Source: Funneliformis mosseae (Eukaryota > Glomeromycota > Glomeromycetes > Glomerales > Glomeraceae). From it: a stretch of 41,898 bases of DNA. Of this stretch, positions 33,946-41,898 are shown in pieces. The notes under the pieces were generated by a model. The model had not been told where the DNA came from. It saw only the letters and a program-made list of their open reading frames with translations, and made no database searches. A program made the translations under genes and the position numbers. The stretch covers positions 1 to 41,898 of the forward strand of contig CAJVPP010000180.1 in the NCBI GenBank assembly GCA_910592005.1, given 5' to 3'. Numbering within the stretch: position 1 is the first letter of the stretch; the number at the start of each line of letters is the position of its first letter.

Positions 33946-34496
33946 ATTTGTATTTTATAAAACATACAATATAAATTATATAATACAATAGTTTTTTATT
34001 TAATAATAAATATTAGACTAGTTGACAATATGACTATTATACAAATTTTTTTGATATATTAAAATTAAAAATAAATAAATAAATAAATTATTCAAATATT
34101 ATATTTCTTTATTATTATTATTATTATTTTTTGGCTAATATATTTCTAATCTTTTGAAGAATATTTACTAATTCATTATGAGATTTACTTAATAAACTTC
34201 AAAAATATGACTGATCTAAATCGTTTAAAAAAGGAATTAACAAGTTAATAATAAATAAAATTTATGATTTCATTAAAGAACTTTCAGTTTTTTAAAGATT
34301 CACTTCTTTATATATTATCAGAATTGGATGTTAAATACTTAATGATATTTTTTTAATTAGTTTTACTTAAATAAATTTGATTTTTTTCATACTTGCAACT
34401 TTACTAAACTATTCATTTCTTTACTTAAGATTCAATCTTTACTTATATTTTAAAAAATATAGTTATTGATATTTGAATTTACAAATTGAGTTTTTC

Positions 34497-36840
34497 TTAT
34501 TTGAACCTAAACTAATATGATTCAGCAATAAAACTAGAATGAGTACGAGGACTATGAATTTCACTTTTAGAATACTCTATTATATTAAATAGATTAGTAT
34601 ATAATTTCAAAAATTTGCTACAATTACGTGATGCAATTTTCCAATGCTACTGTAAAGGTATATGAGGAATTAATAATTTGAGTATTTTGTTAATTTCCTC
34701 AAGTATTGCATCATGACCTTGATATTGATCTAATAGTTTAGACTATAAAGTTACAATTCTTTCTTGAATTAAGTTATAAATTTTAAGTCTTAATTATAAC
34801 ATTTGTTCTTCATAAGTGATTTTATTTAACTAATAAATTAGATATTATCGAGCAGACCAAATAGAAGTAAAAGTTCATTTAGCTGCATTTTTTATTAAAG
34901 GTCTATTAAAATAAATCTCAGTACGAAAGATAATAATTGCTTGTAAATAAAAAAAAACTTACTTATACTTTAATTTAAATATAGAATCAGTTTAATTTTA
35001 AACCTATTTTAAATAACCTTTAACAGAAGAATTTTCTTCAGAAATAATATATGATTACATTTATTTAGAAGCTATTGTATGTCTATATATATTATATATC
35101 AAGTCCTATAACTTATAATGATTAGAATATTTTTTAAAAAACTAAAGCTGATTTTCAGTTTGATATCCTTGACATTGAGCAAATTTTTTAATATCAATAT
35201 TCCAATTTAATTCAACAAATACTTTTAATATATTTATTTATTTATGAAGAGTATCTAGAATTAATATAAGCTAAGAAAAATCCTTTTTTATTTTTTATAT
35301 ATTATAATATAATACTTCATCACAAGTGATTACAATCCATTTACAATTACTATCTTTAATTCTAAAAATTTCTTCAATATGCTTAAGAACTTTTTGAACA
35401 TTAGCAATTGAGTTTGAATTAATTCCTATTATATCAAAAACAAATATTTGTGATATATTTTCACTTTTTAAAATAGATTGTTATTTATTTGATTTTTTAA
35501 ATATATAAGAACAAATAGTTAATAGTTTTTTAGTAATATTCATAAATTTTAATGATTAATCAGATTATTGATTTATTTTAGCAATTATTAGTAATTTATT
35601 ATAACATATAAGACAAATTTACTTCTTATTATCAATATTAGAAGTTGACAATTAGAGTATTTTTTCTTATATTTAGTTTAACTTTAATGATGTACCAATT
35701 CGTTAATTATATTTTTTTCTTGATTTTTTTAATATAAAGCTCTTCTAAAATAATAGAAAGATAGTTAATAAATTCTTTATGAATTTCATTTTTTATATCT
35801 AAAATTAAATAAAATAATTCTTTATATTGTTTTTGAATAAATTCAAAATATAACTAAAGATCTGTAATTTGAATATTATTATTTTGATCATAATTAAAAG
35901 CAACAAAACTTGTAACAGTATGAAATATAACTTATTATATCCATGATCTAAATATTTTTTTGACCTTTTTATTCATTATCAAAAGCTAAAAATAAAAGAC
36001 CTCTAAGAAATAATAATTATTTTTTAGCTAAACTTTTTAGCCAATTAATAAATTTTGTATAACTACTAGAACTAATAAAATAATTATCAATATCAATAAT
36101 TGTTTTTAATCTTATCATTGAATATTTAATTGCTGAAACAGCTAAATTAATAGTAAATACATATTTTTAATGCCTTGATCCATATATAGTATCAACTGTT
36201 ACTACATTTAAAAAGTTTCTCTTTTTTAAATTAATGTTCATTTTTATTATAAGTGAGAGTTTCTAAAAATTTTATAATAATTGAATTTAGTAAGTCATTC
36301 AGAAGGAAAATATTCTAGAAGGTTATCTAAATAAATTATTCATAATTTTTTATTAAATTAACTATATCTTTATATATATTATTTCATTCTCTTTCAGCAA
36401 TTTCTATTATAGATTCAATGCAGTCTTATTGATCAGCAAACCTTTCATTTAATCTTCTTTTAACATTTTATTTTCAAATAATAATTATTTATTAAAATTT
36501 TCTAATTCAACAATTCTTTTTAAAAGAATTTATGTACTAGATCTGACAAAGAAACTTGAACCCCAAAATCCAAAAAATTTTTTTCAAATAAATTATGAGC
36601 TTGCAATTCTTCTGAATCTAAAAAAATTAAATTATTTATTTTTAATTGTTTAATAAAAGAATTTCTAAAAATAATTTGATTATAATATACATAAAGAATA
36701 ATTTTCTAAAGAGTTAAGTAATAAAAATAACTCAGAAAATACTTAGCTATTTCTATTACTTTTTATATTACTATACTAGCTGATACATATTACCATCTTT
36801 GATTCTCTTTAGTTCACATTGTAATAATTAACTTTTTGCA
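34497..36840 (-). pseudogene. Very large dead ORF, probably of a transposon; nonsense-riddled in one frame
   Basis: The minus strand keeps a long protein of about 780 codons. The N-terminal part (36780-36520) is nearly open: NSFIKQLKINNLIFLDSEEL, FEKNFLDFGVQVSLSDLVH. The middle (36240-35700) changes frame a few times: LNVVTVDTIYGSRH, FINWLKSLAKK, LLFLAFDNE, IFHTVTSFVAFNYDQNN, EFIQKQYKELFYLILDIKNE. From about 35460 to 34497 about 320 codons stay in one frame with about 18 stops and no indel: IFVFDIIGINSNSIANVQKV, KWIVITCDEV, LNWNIDIKKFAQCQGYQTEN, YLQAIIIFRTEIYFNRPL, LDQYQGHDAILEEINKILKL, HWKIASRNCSKFLKLYTNLF. I do not recognise the family; size, repeat setting and lack of introns suggest a large transposon protein. 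Stops fall where Gln, Trp or Arg codons are plausible. Confidence 0.75.
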
Positions 36841-39800
36841 TACTTATTAACAAAAAATTAAATAAACAAATTAAATTTTTAGTATTTAATTTTGAATTTA
36901 TTATTATTAATTATAAAATAAGTATATATATATAAATATAATTTTAAACTTGATTAAAAAAAAACTGTTTTATAAAAGTTTGTGAATCTTTATAAATTCT
37001 AAAACTATATATTTAAAAATATATATTCTAATATTTAATTTTATAAAAAAAAAAAAAAAAAAAAAATTATAGATCATTAAAGTTTCACTAATTTCTTATA
37101 TAAATGATCAATATGATTAGCAGAATTTTCTAAAATCAATTTCAAATTTGAAAATATCTCTGACTGTAATATTAATATATAATAATAAATTAACATTATT
37201 ATTATTATCTTTTATAAAGTAATAAAAATTTACTAATTTTAATTATATTAGCTAATTATAATATTAATAAATTAGTAATTTTAAGAATAATATATTTATT
37301 ATTTAAAGTTTAAAATATATTTAAAATAATTCATATAATATTAAACTTAATATAAATAAATTATCTAAATAAATAAAAGGTTTATATTATTTAATATAAA
37401 CTGAAAAATTCATATTATTTGATCTATATTCTATATATTATAGTATAATATTTTATAAACATATAATATATAGAGAGCGATCAATAGAAAAAGAGGAAAT
37501 TCACTTTTTAGTTAAAAATTTTTTTGTTGACTCATGCTGCTGATTATGGTTATGTAAATAAAACTAACTTAATAAAATTACTCAAAATTTGTAGATCTTC
37601 TTCTTTTCTATTTAATTGTCTCTTATATATGTTATTTTTTCTAATAATTTTTTTTTTTATTTTATAAATACTCAATAATATATACAATTATTTTCCTTAT
37701 AATCACATTCTTTAAAACTAAAAATAAAAAATATAATTATAATAAAAAGTTATTATATAAGGAGATTTTTATATGTTATCATTAAGTGTTAGTTTTGAAA
37801 AGATATAATTATAAAAATACTATAATTATAAAAGGATTTTTATATAATATTAACAGGTATTAGTTGTATCTTTTTAATGATTAGATTTTAAGTTGAATTT
37901 ATGCAAATATTAAATTAAATTAATAAAATAAAAATAAAATAAATGTAAGATAAAAAAACAAAAATTATAACTATCTTCTATGACTTTATTTTAAATCTGT
38001 TTAAATTGACCAATCACTAAAACTTCTTTTAATTAATCAAAAAATCTATATCTAATGATTAAGTCTTCAATAAAAAATTCAAATGATATTATCTATATTT
38101 GTTAAAAAATCAAATCAAATAAAATCAAAATTTAAAATTGAAGTAATTCATTTCTTTCAAAAATTAGAAATTCTAGAAATATAATTTGATATATAAAGAA
38201 CTTTAAGTTTATTATGCTTTTTTCATTTTATTAAGATACTCTTTAATTTTTCTTTTTAATTATTTTGATATATTTAAGAATTTAAAACTTAATCATAAAA
38301 TAAATATATAAGAAAGTTATTGAGTAAATCAAAATGTCAGTTGAATTTAAAGAAGAAAATCTTTTTAAAAAAGATAAAAAACAGAATTTGTTATAATTTT
38401 TCTTGAGAAATAAATATATAAATCAATATTTAATAAAGAATCTATAGAATCCAATAAGATCTATTTGATTTATAAATAATTTTTTATTTTTTTCTCATTT
38501 TTTTAGAATATAAGTATCTAAGAACTAGTGTAAAGAAGATCTAATGCTATTAATTTTTTCCTATCTTATTAGAAATTTTTATAAATGCTGATAATTTTTT
38601 ACTGCTTAATTATATGCTGGACATTTATAAATATCTGGATAGCAAATAGCTAAATTAGATAATATATGTAATTTATTGGTTAAGATTTTGATTTTGAATG
38701 TTTTTTTTTCTTTAAATAAAAGAAGTAATAGTTAATAGGTATTAGTTCTTATAAAATATATGCTTATAATAAAAGATTTATATAATATGATTGTATAGGA
38801 GATGACTATAGAAGGAATGATTATATTTATATTTTATTTTCTATAGTTTCTTTACTTTAAAATATAATACTATACTTTATATATATTTAATGAAAAGTTT
38901 TGATATTTAAATTTTAAATCAAACTTTCAAATTTATCAGTCATGAGACATGTTTCTAATACATGGACCAAATGCTATTTATATAGTAATTAGAAGTTGAT
39001 CACTTCAATTTTTATATAAAAATTTTTCGTTTATAAAAGACTTCTTTTATGAAAATTATATATTTGTAAAACTAATTGTCAATTAATATCTAATAAAAAT
39101 ATATTTGTGATATTTCTTTATTATATTATAAAAGTTATGACTTTATTGTTTTTTTAGTTTAAAGAGAATCTTCATTTGAAGTTAGAGTATTCTAATCTTA
39201 TAATATACAGTTTTTATTACTTTAATAACTTTCTTGAACTATTTATACATATATTATCCATTTTCTTCATCAATTTCTTTTAAAAAATCACATGTTTAGT
39301 CTATTTAACATTTAAATTTAAAGTATATTTGACAAGTCAACTTTCAAACAGATCCTATTTTTCTAACTTTAAGACATTTCTTCAGGTTAATATTAAAACA
39401 AAAAAAATTTTATATTTAAAACCTTTTAGCAGTTGAGAATACATTTTCAAAAAGAAAAATATTTTATTAACCAGGTAATATCAAATATAGAGCATTTACT
39501 TAGATAATTAGTGGAGAATTAGCATTAAATAAAGTAAATATTATCTATATAATTAATCAGTTAGCTAACTAATTATCTCCTTTTATTATGTAGCCTCAAG
39601 ATAACTTAAAACCTGCCAAATTCACTCAGGAATAAGTCATATTCATCTTAAGAATCTAATCCAGATTCACAAATCAAGAATTAACAAATCTATTTATGCG
39701 AGAATGATATTTATATAAGAATGATATATAATTTTAATAATAGTTATAAGTTAGTTAGTAATTAAAAAAATTGTAAAAAAGAAGTCGTAGTATAAGTTGA

Positions 39801-41200
39801 TAATGTAATATATAAAATAAATAAAAATAAAAATAAATAAATCTCAATAATTAATAATAAAATGTAAATCAGTCTTACTTTTATTGTATATGTATTACAG
39901 ACTGTGCTATAAATAATTGATTATTAAACTGAATTTATTACAATCTGATATTGTTGATATTCAAAAGTACTTAAAAAAGAATCTTGAAATTTATGTTAAA
40001 AATAGTATTTTTTAAATTAAGTTTTATTTGATATAAAATTAAGCAATAAGTATATTTTTAATATAAAATAAAAATATAAAATTTGAAGAATAAACTTGTT
40101 TAAGGTCAAAATGTTATTTGCAATAAGCTAATTGAAGCATTTATATAAGAAAGTCATAGCATTATACATTACATAAAAATTAATTACTATCAAAAGGAAC
40201 ATGTCCCATAACTGTTATTTTATCAATCTTAAATTAATAATATATTTAAAGTTATAAAGAATTTGTTTGATAAAATTAAAAATTATATATATAAATTTTA
40301 TTTTATAATTAGATTAAAAATTTAAATAATTTTAAAAATCAAATTTAAGCTGAAAAAAATCTTTAGTTATTACTATGAAAAATATTTTAAAAAAGAATAT
40401 TATTATATATTTGAATAAGTTATAAGAAAATAACTCAAATATAAAAATTTAAATAGTATAAACTTTTTTTATATTATAATTTATATATATATATATATAA
40501 TATATTGTTAATTAAATCTTATTTATAATTTCACATAATTGATAAAAATTATCAATATTTTATTTAATAAAGTATTTTTGATAATATTAAGCAAAGAATA
40601 TAAATATTATATCATATTAATATGATATTATAACATTCATTTCATTTAAAAAAGAATTTTGTAATTGTTTTACATAAGTATATAGTAATATTTTATAATT
40701 ATTAGAAGATTATGAAGTAAATAATAAAAAATTTGAAATTAAAAAATTATAAAATTAACTTAAATTTTAAAAAATATTATTTTTTTTTATATACATTTTA
40801 TAATTAATCAATGATCATATATCTTACTCTAGAAGAGTACTTCAAAATATTCATTAAAATAACATTTTTCAACAATACCTAGTTTAATATCACTAATAAA
40901 TATAAAACTATTGAACATACCTTTGTATTCATAAAACCTTTTCTTGTCTTTATTTCACTAAAAGTTATTAGTATTTTAGCATAATATCTATAAACATAAT
41001 TTTATCTTTAACCTTACTAAAGTTGTAAATTTTTTTTTTAAATTTCGTTTAAGCAGAAACAAAACTTTATTTGTTGGTATTTAATAGTATATTTAAAACT
41101 CAAGGAGTTAAAAAAATAACTATTTTAAAAGGTAATATTTTGAAATTACTAAAAGGAAAGGGAACCTAGTTTAATTTGCTTTGACTCTAGAGGTCTATAA
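36841..41200. other. AT-rich, CpG-poor, no gene recognised
   Basis: No frame gives a convincing protein. An A22 or longer run lies near 37048-37068. Around 37745-37870 two related 50-bp segments (GGAGATTTTTATAT... and AAGGATTTTTATATA...) form a weak duplication. Probably more transposon remains. Confidence 0.5.
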
Positions 41201-41488
41201 TTTCACCTTAAAGATTTAGGATAAGAACGCTCTTTTAGATATGGATGGTGATGGTTCTTTCAGTTCTATTTTTAATTCCTCTTCGGTTCTGCTTCAACAC
41301 TAGAATCGTCAAGTTAAATCAATTGTTAATAATATTACTTTATTATTTATTTGTATTTTTTATAGTATGATACATCAAAATGTTAATAATTATCAATTTA
41401 AAAATTGATTTCTTACAAAGTCTCGTTTATTAAGTTGTTTATTACACGTCATGTAAATCTATTTAAACTTATATAATATAATTGCGGG
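41201..41488 (+). other. Unrecognised coding-like stretch
   Basis: From ATG at 41241 the plus strand reads MDGDGSFSSIFNSSSVLLQH, a TAG, then NRQVKSIVNNITLL before ending at a TGA near 41407. It is Ser/Asn-rich and short. It may be an exon start, since a T-rich tract ending in ATAG lies at 41352-41365, but I cannot support a gene. Confidence 0.3.
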
Positions 41489-41551
41489 CCAAAATTCACG
41501 GCAAAGGTCAAAACTCTACGCTTCAATTTTGACTTTCGACGGGATTTTTAA
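41489..41551. repeat. Imperfect inverted repeat, about 23-bp arms
   Basis: The arms around CACGGCAAAGGTCAAAA (left) and TTTTGACTTTCGACGGG (right) are complementary at roughly 17 of 23 positions with a 15-nt loop (CTCTACGCTTCAA). CpG-containing mismatches could reflect deamination. Likely a small foldback element at the edge of the AT block. Confidence 0.55.
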
Positions 41552-41632
41552 TATACAATTCGATAGTATTATCATCTAGATTCTTTTGTAATCAGTCATT
41601 TTGTTTTATTCCTATATGAAAATTGAAACGAT

Positions 41633-41648
41633 AATGATCATGATCATT
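41633..41648. repeat. 16-bp perfect palindrome AATGATCATGATCATT
   Basis: Perfect dyad with two overlapping TGATCA sites. It could be a dimeric protein-binding site for a gene beyond the window edge; no gene is visible next to it. Confidence 0.55.
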
Positions 41649-41898
41649 TGCGCATAATTCAAGTTTAATATAGTTTTTTTCTTATACTTTAATTTGATCA
41701 TAAATTATCCATTTTGTAAACAGAAATTTTTTTATCCCAAATATGAAAAATTCGTATTTTTGTAAAAAAAAGCAACCACTTCTTGCTCACATCTCAATTT
41801 CCCAAAAAAAATCTCTTCTTGAAAAAGATATAATCAATCATATTCGCTAATCCCATATACATTATGCTAGGAGTATTAGATATGTTGAAAAACCAAGT
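41649..41898. other. Window edge, nothing recognised
   Basis: Ordinary AT-rich sequence. No frame here can be tied to a gene inside the window. Confidence 0.5.

Larger units (their letters stand above)
32640..41200. other. CpG-poor, extremely AT-rich block (block 2)
   Basis: From the satellite to about 41.2 kb CG dinucleotides are scarce (roughly one per 600-700 bp by eye) and A+T is extreme. It contains the satellite, the large dead ORF at 34497-36840 and long stretches I cannot assign. The change back to CpG-containing sequence near 41.2 kb is abrupt. Confidence 0.75.

Noticed and set aside
34497..35460. Alternative genetic code (TAA/TAG read as Gln) for the large ORF
   Set aside because: The same frame also uses many CAA codons, and stops at known Trp positions occur in the nearby Tc1 gene; genes in the window use the standard code.
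32640..41200. Origin from an AT-rich bacterial endosymbiont (Mollicutes-related)
   Set aside because: No ribosome-binding sites, operons or bacterial proteins; stops are mostly TAA/TAG, not TGA for Trp, and the sequence contains a satellite and transposon remains.

Overview
The window looks like nuclear DNA of an arbuscular-mycorrhizal (Glomeromycotina) fungus, most likely Rhizophagus or a close relative. This is inferred from very high A+T, long homopolymers, short GT..AG introns, the Helitron 3' hairpin, and decayed copies of families known to be expanded in that lineage (Hsp70-like, BTB-TLDc, ML-domain secreted proteins). No rRNA, convincing tRNA, CRISPR array or bacterial operon was seen. 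It is a gene-poor, repeat-rich segment with more dead genes than live ones.

Layout. 1-11 kb: AT-rich intergenic DNA with a hAT-type MITE (1341-1483), a perfect GC-rich hairpin (2388-2417), an unidentified broken gene (2587-3073, minus), a three-exon secreted-protein gene (5694-6286, minus) with an apparent 1-nt frameshift, a BTB-BACK-TLDc pseudogene (7185-7952, plus) and further inverted-repeat elements. 11.1-17.5 kb: a CpG-poor, extremely AT-rich block of transposon wreckage, including a heavily mutated Tc1-type transposase. 17.6-20.6 kb: a two-and-a-bit copy tandem repeat (period about 370 bp) and the 3' end of a Helitron with its replication-initiator (Rep) remnant. 22.0-24.2 kb: the best intact gene, a two-exon secreted ML (lipid-recognition) protein, with a broken paralogue just upstream on the same strand. 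25.1-28.3 kb: an unidentified exon cluster, a shattered Hsp70 gene and a small coding fragment. 28.8-32.5 kb: the second copy of a dispersed repeat, a Tc1-type transposon full of nonsense codons, a 42-bp iterated motif and a textbook hAT-type MITE with perfect terminal repeats and 8-bp target duplication. 32.6-41.2 kb: a second CpG-poor block, with a roughly 137-bp satellite and a very large dead transposon-like ORF (34497-36840, minus).

The most unusual signal is the style of decay. In the 34.5-35.5 kb ORF about 320 codons stay in one frame with about 18 internal stops and no frameshift. In both Tc1 copies, conserved motifs are changed mainly by C-to-T or G-to-A steps. The two AT blocks are almost free of CpG, and CpG transitions account for most differences between the 18-19 kb tandem copies. 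Together this suggests cytosine-directed mutation of repeats (deamination of methylcytosine, or a RIP-like process) acting on whole transposon blocks beside unmutated genes. The live genes do not form a pathway; both intact-looking genes encode small secreted proteins with a signal peptide and a dibasic Lys-Arg site.
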